Positions 52,807 through 62,888 of a stretch of 64,000 nt of DNA are shown piece after piece. Made by a program: the position numbers and the translations under genes. Within the stretch, counting starts at the first letter, position 1, and each line of letters starts with the position of its first letter. This DNA is from Saprospiraceae bacterium. GTDB lineage: Bacteria > Bacteroidota > Bacteroidia > Chitinophagales > Saprospiraceae. The stretch covers positions 1-64,000 of the forward strand of contig JADKGL010000008.1 of assembly GCA_016722295.1 (NCBI GenBank), given 5' to 3'. Below the pieces are notes generated by a model that was given only the letters and a program-made list of their open reading frames with translations, had not been told where the DNA came from and ran no database searches.

Positions 52807-55800
52807 ATGCGTAATTTACTATATTTTGTATTGTTTCTGAGTTTTGGCGCGAATGCACAAGATACGACCATAGTACAAACCTTCAAATGGGATAATCCTA
52901 CAAGAAGGGCTGTATTCGAATTCCCAAATGATCCAAACCAAGAATATCGCAAAGTACTTATGCATTATAACATGAGATGCCATAATGCCGCAGTAGGTGT
53001 AGGTAGTGTTGGGTGCTATGAATGGGATTACAGCTGTAATACATTTCTTACTGATAGTTCACGCATAGATAGTACTCTAGCTACCCATAGTAATTATCTC
53101 ATTTCAGGTTTTACAGGGTCTAGTTTTGAATACCAATTTTATCCAACGAATTCTATATACGAAACTACTCAAAAAATCACTACACATCAAAATGTTCAAA
53201 GTGAAAAAATTTCAAAAATAAACGCTCAAACAAATCCATCTGTTTATAACTCACGAAATGCAAGTATGAGGATGCAACTCCTCATTTCTGCGCAAGAATT
53301 AGTTGCAGCAGGTGCACCAGCGGGAAAAATTAATGGTATTACTTTGCGATCAGAAAGTGGTGGAAATTTCAAAAACCTCAAAGTAAAAATTAAGGAAACT
53401 TCAAAAACTGCATTGTCAAATAATCCAGATATTACTGGATTTACAGAGCACTTTTACAATGATGTAAATTTTTCTGCGAAAGAAACAAAGACTTTATATT
53501 TTCATACTACTTACAATTGGAATGGAAGCTCTGCATTGTTATTAGATCTTAGTTTTACTAATGAAACAAATGATCCAATACCAGATCTCTCTATGAGCAG
53601 TGAAACAAATGCTCATTGTATCATTTCAGACCAATCTGATCCATGTATGATATGGGATGGTGTTTCGGCAGAAATTACAAGTACAAAATTGCAAAACATT
53701 GACAAAGAAATTACGATTTCGTTTTGGCTATTTGGAACTCCCCAAAAACAACCTGTAAATTCATCCGCTGTAGAAGTCGTCAATGATAAAAATCAAAGAG
53801 ATCTCAATCTACATATCCCATGGAGCAACGGATCTTTTTATTTTGATTGTGGGAATGAAAACGGTAGCTATGACCGCATAGAGAAAGCTGCTACTGTGCA
53901 AGAGTATGAAGCGAATTGGAACTATTGGACATTTACAAAAAATGCGACCACTGGAAATATGCGAATATACAAAAATGGATCTTTGTGGTTGCAAGGAACT
54001 GGCAAAACAAAAGCCATGCATTTTACAAAAATGAAAATAGGTGAAGCCATCACTTATGATGGAGTCTATTTTGGAAGAATGAAACATTTTGCATTATGGA
54101 ATAAAGAATTGGATTCTACACAAATTAAAGAAGGTATGCACATAGATCTTACTAGTGGTCATTCTGCTTCTGCTAACTTACTTTTTTACTACAAGTTTGA
54201 TCAAGGCAATTCTGATAATATTAAAGATTATGCTGCAAATCCAACTGATGTAAAACTTCCATTTGCTTTAAGAACATATCAAGACAAAGGTGAACGTCAT
54301 CTCTATAATTTTAATGTAACTAATTCAAGGCCACTTATAGGTATCGTGCAAGGAAATTACACAGGCACAAATACAACACTTAATACAGTCAGAGATTCTG
54401 TTCCTCAAGGTCCTAAGAAAATAAGACAGTACAGTGTTTCTAATTTTAATTTAGTTTTGGATTCTACTTTTTATTTATATGAAGGTGGACTTAATGTAGT
54501 GTACAATGAAAACGGAGATCGTATAGAAGACATCATTTCAGAATCTGATGGATTATTTACTATTGATAATTTAAAATATTACAGAAAAATACCTAGCAAA
54601 TATGAATTATTATCACTCGTCACTCCATATGGAAATAATTTAGATTTAGGAAAAAATGGTAAAACATTTGTATTTGATGTAACAGATTTTACACCTATTT
54701 TAAAAGGTAAAAAATTACTTTCAATGGAAATGGGTGGTGAGAATCAAGAAGAGATAGATCTCAAATTTTATTTTATAAAAGGAACGCCAGAAAGAAAAGT
54801 AATTGATGTTCAAAATATTTGGCCATTCGAAAGAGGTTATTTTGCTGAGATATTGAACAATTCAAAATTTGAACCAAGAAACATGGCATTTTCATCGAAT
54901 GTGAAATATGCGAATCTTCGCTTATCAATAACTGGTCATGAACAGAACGGCGAGTTTACGAATCGAAGACATTATGTGCAAGTCAATGGAAAATCGATAG
55001 TCAGATCTAATTTTAATGTTTGGAAAGAATGTGCGTTCAATCCGATCTATCCTCAAGGTGGAACTTGGATCTTTGATCGCGCAGGATGGTGCCCAGGAGC
55101 GCCTACGGATTTACACCGTTTTGATATTAGTTCTAACATAGATTATACAAAAGCTAATACCTTTGATTACGGAGTAGATCCACCTCAATTAGACCAAGCG
55201 AATTATCTTGTCTCTAGCCAACTGGTTACCTACGGTGATTATAATTATAAAACCGATGTAGCGCTAGAAGAAATCATGAGACCAAATGCGGATCGCGTAG
55301 AGTTTGAAAGATTAAATCCAACATGTAATATACCGAAAATTTTAATTCGAAATTCTGGTAGCGATGAATTAAAGTCTGTAGAAATCATCTACGGTCGTAG
55401 AGGTGGTTTGAAAGAAATATATCAATGGGCAGGAAGCTTATTGCCATCAAAGAATGTTGAAATAGATTTGCCTATCAACAACTCAAATTTTTGGAGTGCA
55501 CAAAGCGATACGAATAGAATATTTGAAGTAGAACTCAATCTTCCGAATGGAGCAGCAGATCAAAATGTGTCAAATAATAAGTTGAGTACTAACTTTAAAT
55601 TAGTGGATCAATTTCCTCAAAATTTCTTTTTTGAATTTAAAACGAATTCAAAACCAGCAGACAATAATTATAAAATCACAAATGCGAAAGGCGACATTGT
55701 AATCGAACGAAATAATATGGTAGCAACAACTACTTACCGAGACGAATTCGCTCTACCTCCAGGTTGCTACACGCTTCATGTCGCTGATCAATCTCACGAT

Positions 55801-56223
55801 GGATTGTACTTCTGGTTTTATCCAAACTATGGAGCTGGAACATCTAAAATCGTTAGAAAACTAAGCAGCACATTATATCTTCCAATTAAAACTTTTGGAG
55901 CTGATTTTGGAGGAGGATTTCAATATGATTTTGTCATTACTGAGCCTGTTTCAACTAAAGAACCATTGCCTTTCGAATTATTCAGCATTTCTCCAAATCC
56001 ATGCATAGAAGAATTGCGATTAGATCTACAAAGTGATAAATTCAAATCATTAGAGTATAAAATCCTAACTGCTACAGGTTCAGAAATTGAACGTAATAAA
56101 CTCAATTTAAATTTAGGTGTAAATACGTTTAACCTTGATGTCCACCATTTGGCATCTGGTATTTATTTACTCAAACTACAACAAGGCAATCTAACTAAAA
56201 CCGTAAAATTTGTAAAACAATAA
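52807..56223 (+). CDS. Secreted PNGase F-like protein with LamG-like and T9SS domains
   Basis: Start chosen at MRNLLYFVLFLSFGANAQ (signal peptide). About 1,138 residues. The N-terminal part (residues 20-120) has TFKWDNPTRRAVFEFPNDPN and VGSVGCYEWDYSCNTFL. A LamG/concanavalin-like domain spans about 275-440 (KEITISFWLFGTPQ, NWNYWTFTKNATTGNMRIYK, LWNKELDSTQIKEG). The PNGase F-type C-terminal domain is near 700-790: GGTWIFDRAGWCPGAPTDLH from about residue 751. A CxCxG-like beta region follows, and the end is a type A T9SS sorting domain (LFSISPNPCIEELRLDL, GIYLLKLQQGN). Family members remove N-glycans from proteins; whether this one is active was not confirmed because the catalytic residues could not be aligned. 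Surface-exposed. Confidence 0.8.
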   Translation: MRNLLYFVLFLSFGANAQDTTIVQTFKWDNPTRRAVFEFPNDPNQEYRKVLMHYNMRCHNAAVGVGSVGCYEWDYSCNTFLTDSSRIDSTLATHSNYLISGFTGSSFEYQFYPTNSIYETTQKITTHQNVQSEKISKINAQTNPSVYNSRNASMRMQLLISAQELVAAGAPAGKINGITLRSESGGNFKNLKVKIKETSKTALSNNPDITGFTEHFYNDVNFSAKETKTLYFHTTYNWNGSSALLLDLSFTNETNDPIPDLSMSSETNAHCIISDQSDPCMIWDGVSAEITSTKLQNIDKEITISFWLFGTPQKQPVNSSAVEVVNDKNQRDLNLHIPWSNGSFYFDCGNENGSYDRIEKAATVQEYEANWNYWTFTKNATTGNMRIYKNGSLWLQGTGKTKAMHFTKMKIGEAITYDGVYFGRMKHFALWNKELDSTQIKEGMHIDLTSGHSASANLLFYYKFDQGNSDNIKDYAANPTDVKLPFALRTYQDKGERHLYNFNVTNSRPLIGIVQGNYTGTNTTLNTVRDSVPQGPKKIRQYSVSNFNLVLDSTFYLYEGGLNVVYNENGDRIEDIISESDGLFTIDNLKYYRKIPSKYELLSLVTPYGNNLDLGKNGKTFVFDVTDFTPILKGKKLLSMEMGGENQEEIDLKFYFIKGTPERKVIDVQNIWPFERGYFAEILNNSKFEPRNMAFSSNVKYANLRLSITGHEQNGEFTNRRHYVQVNGKSIVRSNFNVWKECAFNPIYPQGGTWIFDRAGWCPGAPTDLHRFDISSNIDYTKANTFDYGVDPPQLDQANYLVSSQLVTYGDYNYKTDVALEEIMRPNADRVEFERLNPTCNIPKILIRNSGSDELKSVEIIYGRRGGLKEIYQWAGSLLPSKNVEIDLPINNSNFWSAQSDTNRIFEVELNLPNGAADQNVSNNKLSTNFKLVDQFPQNFFFEFKTNSKPADNNYKITNAKGDIVIERNNMVATTTYRDEFALPPGCYTLHVADQSHDGLYFWFYPNYGAGTSKIVRKLSSTLYLPIKTFGADFGGGFQYDFVITEPVSTKEPLPFELFSISPNPCIEELRLDLQSDKFKSLEYKILTATGSEIERNKLNLNLGVNTFNLDVHHLASGIYLLKLQQGNLTKTVKFVKQ

Positions 56224-56258
56224 TTTCTTTTCAAAGAAAAGTTTATTGTAAAATGTAA

Positions 56259-57449
56259 ATGGATATAAAGCTACACAAACCGATAATTCGCTCGATAGTA
56301 ACTATTTTAACAGAAGTATTTGATCAAGGAAAATATGTAGATCGCAGCTTAGAATATGTATTCAAAAACAATAAACAGCTTGGTGCAAGAGACAGAGCCA
56401 CTATTGCTGAAACAGTCTATGACATCGTACGATATTACAGGTTGTATCAATATTGCACAAAAGGGAAAAACAATTATTGGGAATTAATAGCGTGCTATTT
56501 TATCTTAAAAAAATATGAATTGCCAGAATTTACTGAATGGCAAATGGTAGATGAAACTTATGTAGAATCACAATATCAAGAAGCAATAAAACATCGGGTT
56601 CTAAAAGAATCCATACCAGACTGGCTGGATGAATTAGGCCAACAGGAACTTCAATCTCAATGGCCAGAAATTTTAACAAATTTAAATCAAAAAGCAAATC
56701 TGATCATTCGCACTAATACATTAAAAATTGATACACCAACCTTGAGAAAAAAACTTAAGGAAGAAAATATTCCTTATGCAGAAATAGAAAATCAATCTGA
56801 TGCAACTCTATTATTAAAGAAAAATATTTACCAATCATCTCTCTTTAAAGATGGTTTTTTCGAAGTGCAGGATGGAGCTTCACAATTAGTCGCACCTTTT
56901 CTTCAAGTAGAGTCAGGTATGCGCGTAATTGATGCCTGTGCAGGAGCTGGTGGTAAAAGTCTGCACATCGCGTCACTTATGAAGAACAAAGGTTATCTGA
57001 TTAGCTTAGACACCGAGAAATGGAAACTTGAGGAACTGAGAAAACGATTTCGACGAAATGGAATTTCGATCATAGAACCTCGTTGGATCGAAAACAACAA
57101 AGTGATCAAACGTTTAGTAAATTCTTGTGACCGACTTTTACTCGATGTCCCTTGCAGTGGTTTAGGAGTAGTAAAAAGAAATCCTGATGCGAAATGGAAA
57201 TTGACAGTAGAATTCATTCAACAAATAAAAAAAACACAACAAGAAATTTTACAACAATATAGTAAAATGTTGCGGTCAGGAGGTAAAATGGTGTATGCTA
57301 CTTGCAGTATTTTACCTTCTGAAAATCAAAATCAAATAACACATTTTTTAAACAATAATCCAGATTTCAAACTAGAAGAAGATAGAATTATTCTACCTGA
57401 TAGTGAAGCTCACGATGGATTTTATATGGCAAGACTAGTAAAACAGTAA
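56259..57449 (+). CDS. RsmB/NOP-type rRNA (cytosine-5) methyltransferase
   Basis: A 396-residue enzyme. N-terminal NusB-like helical domain (residues 1-130, GARDRATIAETVYDIVRYYR). SAM-binding motif VIDACAGAGGKSLHIAS (223-239); catalytic DVPCSGLGVVKRNPDAKW with C299, and VYATCSILPSENQNQI with C349, the two cysteines of the m5C mechanism. It methylates a cytosine in 16S rRNA, as RsmB does at C967 in E. coli; the exact site here is unknown. 35 bases after the PNGase-like gene. Confidence 0.9.
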   Translation: MDIKLHKPIIRSIVTILTEVFDQGKYVDRSLEYVFKNNKQLGARDRATIAETVYDIVRYYRLYQYCTKGKNNYWELIACYFILKKYELPEFTEWQMVDETYVESQYQEAIKHRVLKESIPDWLDELGQQELQSQWPEILTNLNQKANLIIRTNTLKIDTPTLRKKLKEENIPYAEIENQSDATLLLKKNIYQSSLFKDGFFEVQDGASQLVAPFLQVESGMRVIDACAGAGGKSLHIASLMKNKGYLISLDTEKWKLEELRKRFRRNGISIIEPRWIENNKVIKRLVNSCDRLLLDVPCSGLGVVKRNPDAKWKLTVEFIQQIKKTQQEILQQYSKMLRSGGKMVYATCSILPSENQNQITHFLNNNPDFKLEEDRIILPDSEAHDGFYMARLVKQ

Positions 57450-57507
57450 TTTAATCGATTTTCTAATTGAATTCAGCGATTATTTATTTATTCGATACAA
57501 TTCGACT

Positions 57508-57515
57508 TATATTTG
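57508..57515 (+). promoter_or_regulatory. Candidate -7 box of the S9 peptidase gene
   Basis: TATATTTG matches TAnnTTTG 19 bases before the ATG at 57535. The -33 region has only TTTA-like sequence in place of TTTG, so confidence is moderate. Confidence 0.4.
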
Positions 57516-57534
57516 TATAAACTTTTAAATTAAA

Positions 57535-60201
57535 ATGAAAAAAATTATTTTTATGACAATTCTCTGTATGGCAGGATTAGCTACAAATGCGCAACAAAAA
57601 TCCAAAGTACTGCCTCCAATTATCGATAGAGAAGTTTTTTTTGGTGATCCCGAAATATCTGGCTCCAAACTTTCTCCAAATGGTAAATATATTTCATTCA
57701 TAAAACCGTTCAATGGCACAAGAAATATTTGGGTAAAAAAAGCGGGTGACCCATTTGAATCTGCAAGACCGATTACAGCTGATACCAAGAGACCGATCTC
57801 AAGTTATTTTTGGTCCCATGACAACAAATATATTCTCTACGCTCAAGATAAAGGCGGCAATGAAAATTTTATGATTTATGCTGTGAATCCAATGGATAAA
57901 AAAGCAGCAGGACAAGAAGTTCCATTGTCTAGAAATTTGACAGACAAAGAAAATGTAAGAGTTCAAATTTATGCGGTACCAAAATCAAACCCTGATCTAA
58001 TGTATATTGGATTAAATGATAGAGATCCTGCATGGCATGATCTCTATGAATTAAAAATATCAACAGGTGAATTAAAACTTATGCGTGAAAATAAAGATCG
58101 CATGGTCGCTTGGATTTTTGATCTCAAAGATAAATTAAAATTAGCCATGAGATCAAATGAAGATGGCAGCACAGAGTTACTTAAAGTGGAGCCAAAAGGA
58201 TTTACTAAAATCTATAGTACAAATTTACTAGAGAGCTTCAATCCAGTTTATTTTCATACAGATGGTGCTCAAATCTATATGGAGACAAACAAAGGAGATG
58301 ATGTCAATTTTTCGAAACTTATTTTATTCAATATTAACAATAAAAAAGAAACCTTAGTCGAATCAGATCCTGAGAAAAAAGTAGACTTTGGAAGTGTAAG
58401 TTTTTCAGAAAACACACATCAAATGATTGCTACTAGTTATGAAGATGACAAAACGAGAATCTATTGGAAGGACAAAAACTATGAATCAGATTACAAGCTT
58501 TTGAAAAAACAATTCAAAGGGATGGAAGTGTCATTTAATAACTCTACCAAAGATGAAATGACATGGTTGATTTCAGTATATTCTGATACTGATCCTGGAT
58601 CAGTTTATCTTTTCGATCGAAATACAAAAAAGACACTTTTACAATACAAATCAAGGCCTAAAATGCCAATTCAAGATTTGTCACCGATGCGCGCTATTAG
58701 CTATAAATCTTCAGATGGTTTAGTTATTCCAGCGTATTTGACATTGCCTAAAGGCATACCTGCAAAAAATCTTCCACTCATCGTAAATCCTCACGGAGGC
58801 CCTTGGGCGAGAGATGGCTGGGGTTATGATTCTTATGCGCAGTTTTTAGCAAATCGCGGATATGCTGTACTTCAATCCAATTTTAGAAGCTCTACAGGTT
58901 TTGGAAAAAAGTTCTTAAACGCAGGAAATAAACAATGGGGAGATCTTATGCAAGATGACTTAACTTATGGTGTCAAACATTTGATCAACAAAGGAATCGT
59001 CGATCCAAAACGCGTAGGAATCATGGGTGGTTCTTATGGTGGATATGCTACTTTAGCTGGTCTAACATTTACCCCAGATGTATATGCTTGTGGAGTCTCT
59101 ATCGTAGGTCCATCAAGTCTATTGACATTGTTACAATCGATTCCACCTTATTGGGAAGCAGGCAGAAAAATATTCCACGAAAGAATGGGTGATCCGACAA
59201 ATCCTGCAGGTGAAGCTCAACTAAAAAAACAATCTCCACTTTACGCAGTAGATCAAATTAAAGTGCCACTAATGGTTGTACAAGGTGCTAATGATCCACG
59301 AGTTAAAAAAGCAGAGTCTGATCAAATCGTATTAGCGATGAAAGATAAAAATCTTGCTGTAGAATATATCTGTGCGCCAGATGAAGGGCATGGATTTCAA
59401 AGACCAGTAAATAATATGGCTTTCCTTGCGGCGGCGGAAAAATTCTTAGCAAAACATTTGGGAGGAAGATATCAAGAATCAATGCCAGATGAAATAGCTA
59501 AAAGATTAAAAGAAATCACAGTTGATATAAACGGTATAGCTAAAGAAGAGAAAATAGATATGTCAACCATGTCAGTTGCAACGCCTAGTAAAGATCTAAA
59601 AGCAGGCACATACGAATTCAATGTAAAGCTCGATGCAATGGGTCACAAAATGGATTTTGCTCAAAAAATTGAAGTAAAAGATCAGGGTGAATATTGGACA
59701 GTGACTGATGTAATGGATATGCCAATGGGCGCACTAAAAGATGTAGGGAATATAAAAAAAGGAAGTCTTGAATTGCTTAAACGTTCAGTGGATCAAGGTC
59801 CAGTAAATATGTTAGTAAATTATTCTGCTACAGAAGCTGATTGTAAAATAAATATGTCTGGACAAAAATCAGAACATAAAATCAAATTAAATCACGCTAA
59901 TCTTGCAGATGGTCCTGGTGCATTCTTGGTGATTTCATCACTTCCATTGAATGATACTTACAAAGCACTTTTATATCACACCGACCTTCAAAAAATGGAA
60001 GAAAAAATCATGAGTGTGATCGTTACAGGATCTGAAAAAGTTAAAAATAAAGATTGCTACAAAGTAGAAATTAAATCAGTCAATGGCGATCCAGGCATGA
60101 GTACTTTATGGGTTTCCAAAGATGAAACTGCACGAGTAGTAAAATATGAAATTGTAATCGCTGAAATGCAAGGAGCAACCATGTTGGGCGAAGCAAAATA
60201 A
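57535..60201 (+). CDS. S9 prolyl oligopeptidase with C-terminal DUF3108-like domain
   Basis: An 888-residue exported peptidase (signal peptide MKKIIFMTILCMAGLATNAQ). Residues 40-390 form the propeller (SGSKLSPNGKYISFIKPFNG, ISSYFWSHDNKYILYAQDKG). The alpha/beta hydrolase part has PLIVNPHGGPWARDGWGYDS, nucleophile S500 in GIMGGSYGGYATLAG, D587 in VQGANDPRVKKAE and H619 in PDEGHGFQRPVN. After about 660 an extra domain of 220 residues follows (KAGTYEFNVKLDAMGHKMDF, KIEVKDQGEYWTVTDVMDMP, TLWVSKDETARVVKYEI), which resembles DUF3108-like lipocalin-type domains. Likely periplasmic peptide degradation. Followed by a strong terminator. Confidence 0.88.
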   Translation: MKKIIFMTILCMAGLATNAQQKSKVLPPIIDREVFFGDPEISGSKLSPNGKYISFIKPFNGTRNIWVKKAGDPFESARPITADTKRPISSYFWSHDNKYILYAQDKGGNENFMIYAVNPMDKKAAGQEVPLSRNLTDKENVRVQIYAVPKSNPDLMYIGLNDRDPAWHDLYELKISTGELKLMRENKDRMVAWIFDLKDKLKLAMRSNEDGSTELLKVEPKGFTKIYSTNLLESFNPVYFHTDGAQIYMETNKGDDVNFSKLILFNINNKKETLVESDPEKKVDFGSVSFSENTHQMIATSYEDDKTRIYWKDKNYESDYKLLKKQFKGMEVSFNNSTKDEMTWLISVYSDTDPGSVYLFDRNTKKTLLQYKSRPKMPIQDLSPMRAISYKSSDGLVIPAYLTLPKGIPAKNLPLIVNPHGGPWARDGWGYDSYAQFLANRGYAVLQSNFRSSTGFGKKFLNAGNKQWGDLMQDDLTYGVKHLINKGIVDPKRVGIMGGSYGGYATLAGLTFTPDVYACGVSIVGPSSLLTLLQSIPPYWEAGRKIFHERMGDPTNPAGEAQLKKQSPLYAVDQIKVPLMVVQGANDPRVKKAESDQIVLAMKDKNLAVEYICAPDEGHGFQRPVNNMAFLAAAEKFLAKHLGGRYQESMPDEIAKRLKEITVDINGIAKEEKIDMSTMSVATPSKDLKAGTYEFNVKLDAMGHKMDFAQKIEVKDQGEYWTVTDVMDMPMGALKDVGNIKKGSLELLKRSVDQGPVNMLVNYSATEADCKINMSGQKSEHKIKLNHANLADGPGAFLVISSLPLNDTYKALLYHTDLQKMEEKIMSVIVTGSEKVKNKDCYKVEIKSVNGDPGMSTLWVSKDETARVVKYEIVIAEMQGATMLGEAK

Positions 60202-60242
60202 CTTATTTAAAGTACATCTTAAGTTTGTATAAAAAGAATTTG

Positions 60243-60268
60243 AAGGGAGCAATTTGCTCCCTTTTTTT
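60243..60268 (+). terminator. Terminator after the S9 peptidase gene
   Basis: Stem AAGGGAGC / GCTCCCTT with loop AATTT and then a run of seven T. Typical intrinsic terminator 42 bases after the stop at 60201. It lies only about 20 bases before the next ATG, so the prenyltransferase needs a promoter around or inside it, or is expressed by read-through. Confidence 0.85.
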
Positions 60269-60289
60269 ATCTTTGCAAAAAAACCAAGT

Positions 60290-61162
60290 ATGGGCCAAAT
60301 CAAATCATTTCTTTCTCTAGTAAAATTTAGCCATACGATCTTTGCTATGCCATTTGCAATGATTGGTTTCTTTATTGGAGTTAACGAATATGGATTGGAT
60401 CGGATCAATGTCAAATTACTTGGTTTAGTCGTCCTCTGCATGGTTACTGCAAGAAATGCCGCAATGGCATTTAATCGTTGGGCTGATCAAGAGATAGACA
60501 AAAAAAATCCTAGGACATCAACTAGAGAAATTCCATCAGGCATCATTAGTCAGACATCAGCTCTTTGGTTTGTAATCATCAATGTTGTTTTATTTTTTAT
60601 CTCAGCCTATTTTATTAATCCACTTTGTTTTTATTTATCTCCCATTGCGATTTTAATAGTACTTGGATATAGTTACACCAAGAGATTTTCTTGGATCTGC
60701 CATTTAATACTTGGAGTAGGACTTTCACTTGCTCCTATTGGAGCTTGTCTCGCAGTGACTGCGCATTTTTCATTAGTCACTTTTTTGTATGGCGTTGCTG
60801 TGATCACTTGGGTCGCTGGATTTGACATCTTATATGCATTACAAGATGTTGAATTTGACAAAAAAGAAAGTTTACATTCGATTCCTGTAAAATTCGGAAT
60901 GAGTAAGTCATTGACCATCTCTATGGGATTGCATGTCCTTTGTACGATATGCATTGTCATTTGTTCATATCTTTTGTGGCATCAATTTCAATTGAGAGGA
61001 TTTATGTTGGGAGGAAGTATGAGTTTTTTAACTTTATTGTATTACCAACACACGATTGTTTCGGAACGAGACCTGAGCAAACTCAATCTTGCATTTTTTA
61101 CTACTAATGGCTTTGCGAGTTTGATTTTGGCGTTGGGAATTATTATTGATTTTTATTGGTAG
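60290..61162 (+). CDS. UbiA-family prenyltransferase, 4-hydroxybenzoate or MqnP type
   Basis: Start at the ATG of MGQIKSFLSLVKFSHTIFAM (60290), which follows the terminator hairpin; 290 residues. The polyprenyl-diphosphate-binding Asp motifs are visible: first NRWADQEIDKKNPRT, second DVEFDKKESLHSIP. Eight to nine transmembrane helices. These enzymes prenylate aromatic acids; in Bacteroidota, which make menaquinone, a UbiA homolog serves the futalosine route (MqnP). Which substrate applies here cannot be decided from this window. Confidence 0.88.
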   Translation: MGQIKSFLSLVKFSHTIFAMPFAMIGFFIGVNEYGLDRINVKLLGLVVLCMVTARNAAMAFNRWADQEIDKKNPRTSTREIPSGIISQTSALWFVIINVVLFFISAYFINPLCFYLSPIAILIVLGYSYTKRFSWICHLILGVGLSLAPIGACLAVTAHFSLVTFLYGVAVITWVAGFDILYALQDVEFDKKESLHSIPVKFGMSKSLTISMGLHVLCTICIVICSYLLWHQFQLRGFMLGGSMSFLTLLYYQHTIVSERDLSKLNLAFFTTNGFASLILALGIIIDFYW

Positions 61163-61243
61163 AAAGCTATTCTTGAAAAATCTATAAGTTATGTTGAATT
61201 TTCAGATACTAATGAATCTAAGTATGGCTATTTTAACTTGTAA

Positions 61244-62815
61244 TTATCTCTGCTGCATATAATCAGCAATTCGTTCAGCAAGCATCATCGTAACCAATTG
61301 TGTATTGCTGCTCGTCACATGAGGCAAAACAGAAGCATCCACTATTTTTAAATTCTCAATACCATAAACGTTTAATCGCGCATCAACTACAGCTTCATCT
61401 GCTGATCCTATTCTACATGTGCTCGTAGGATGATAAAGTGTTTGAGTATATTCTCTAATTTGTTTTTCGTAGTCTGCATCAGATTTTGGTTCTGTTGCTG
61501 GTAAAAATATTTTATCAATTCTATTTGACAATGGTTGTTGATGAATGATATCATGCGAGATCTTCATTCCTTCTATCAACATTGCCATATCCTTTGGATC
61601 TGTGAGATATTGCGGATTAATCAGAGGCGCATCCAAAGGATTAGTGGAGCGCAATTTCAAATAGCCTTGACTAGCAGGATGTAATAATGTTGGCCCAAGC
61701 GAAAATCCATGTGCTTTAGGTTTTACAAATCCATGCCGAATAAAAAACATAGGACCAAAATGCAATTGCAAATCTGGTCTTTCACTTTCACCCAAACAAA
61801 GGAAAGCTCCAGCTTCAGCGATATTGCTCGTCATTGGACCAGATTTTGAAAACAAATATTGTAAGCCTGCTTTTGCCTTTCCAAAGTTTGTATTCAGTAC
61901 ATCTAATGAATTATTATCTTTAATCTGATAAGATAATCCACAAATAATATGATCCTCCAAATGCGCCCCCACATGAGGATTTATAAAATTAGCTTTAATA
62001 CCCAATGACTTTAAATGGCCTTCCTCCCCGATACCGGATCTCATCGCGATCTGCGGCGAATTATATGCTCCTGCAGATAAAATAATATTTGATGTAGCGT
62101 GAAATCTTATTTGTTTTCCATTATGAATTGCCGCAACAGAATTTGCTTTCGAATTTTTTATTTCAATTTTATCAACCAAACAATTTTTAACTATCGTAAG
62201 ATTTGGTCTCCTTTGAATTGGATGCAAATAAGCATCAGCCGCAGAGAAACGAGATCCTTTTTTGATGTTTTTTAAAAAAGGTATGGCCCCTTCATTTGCA
62301 GATGAGCATCTATGTTTTGATTTTAGTCCATATTTTTTTGCAGATTGCAAAAATTGATCTGTGAGATCATGCTGATAATAATTCTCTTCTGAAATTGCAT
62401 CTCCATTTTCATCTATTGAAAATCCAAACTGACGTTCCACTTTTTGAAAAAAAGGAAGTACATTTCTCCATGACCAAAAATCATCTTCTCCAATTATCCA
62501 ATCATCAAAATCTTTTGCATGTGCTCGTACAAAAATCATAGCATTGATACTACTACATCCTCCGATGACTTTACCCCGAGGACTATACATTTCTTGATCG
62601 TTCAATTCGGATTGTGGCTCAGAATTATAATTCCAATCAAAAGAAGTTTTAAACAATTCACTAAATGCTGCTGGAATGGAAATCAATGGATGACGATCAC
62701 TTGCTCCAGCTTCAATAAGCAATACATGACATGAAGCATCTTCACTTAAACGATTTGCTAAAACACAGCCTGCGCTTCCCGCTCCTATGATAATGATGTC
62801 ATATTCCGTTTCCAT
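61244..62815 (-). CDS. GMC-family FAD-dependent oxidoreductase (choline dehydrogenase-like)
   Basis: A 523-residue flavoprotein. N-terminal FAD-binding signature DIIIIGAGSAGCVLANRLSE; GMC signature 1 region SPRGKVIGGCSSINAMIFVR; signature 2-like NIILSAGAYNSPQIAMRSGI; C-terminal catalytic His in HPTSTCRIGSADEAVVDARL and Asn in SSNTQLVTMMLAERIADYM. Oxidises an alcohol such as choline or a polyol with FAD; substrate not known. No betaine-pathway neighbour is present. Promoter candidate at 62838-62868. Confidence 0.9.
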   Translation of the reverse strand: METEYDIIIIGAGSAGCVLANRLSEDASCHVLLIEAGASDRHPLISIPAAFSELFKTSFDWNYNSEPQSELNDQEMYSPRGKVIGGCSSINAMIFVRAHAKDFDDWIIGEDDFWSWRNVLPFFQKVERQFGFSIDENGDAISEENYYQHDLTDQFLQSAKKYGLKSKHRCSSANEGAIPFLKNIKKGSRFSAADAYLHPIQRRPNLTIVKNCLVDKIEIKNSKANSVAAIHNGKQIRFHATSNIILSAGAYNSPQIAMRSGIGEEGHLKSLGIKANFINPHVGAHLEDHIICGLSYQIKDNNSLDVLNTNFGKAKAGLQYLFSKSGPMTSNIAEAGAFLCLGESERPDLQLHFGPMFFIRHGFVKPKAHGFSLGPTLLHPASQGYLKLRSTNPLDAPLINPQYLTDPKDMAMLIEGMKISHDIIHQQPLSNRIDKIFLPATEPKSDADYEKQIREYTQTLYHPTSTCRIGSADEAVVDARLNVYGIENLKIVDASVLPHVTSSNTQLVTMMLAERIADYMQQR

Positions 62816-62837
62816 TACTTATTGTATTTTACAATTC

Positions 62838-62868
62838 AATATTACAAAATATTTGTAACATTTCAAAG
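62838..62868 (-). promoter_or_regulatory. Promoter candidate of the GMC oxidoreductase gene
   Basis: Minus strand TTTG (62868-62865), a 19-base spacer, TAATATTG (62845-62838), one mismatch to TAnnTTTG. It begins 23 bases upstream of the ATG at 62815. Confidence 0.5.
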
Positions 62869-62888
62869 ATAAAATCTCAATTACATTT

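Noticed and set aside
56224..56252. Terminator CTTTTC/GAAAAG after the PNGase-like gene
   Set aside because: The stem is only six weak A/T-rich pairs and lacks a clear T run, so it was not called.
60254..60289. Upstream start of the prenyltransferase (MLPFFIFAKKPS)
   Set aside because: It would place the start codon inside the terminator hairpin, and homologs begin near MGQIKSFLSL.
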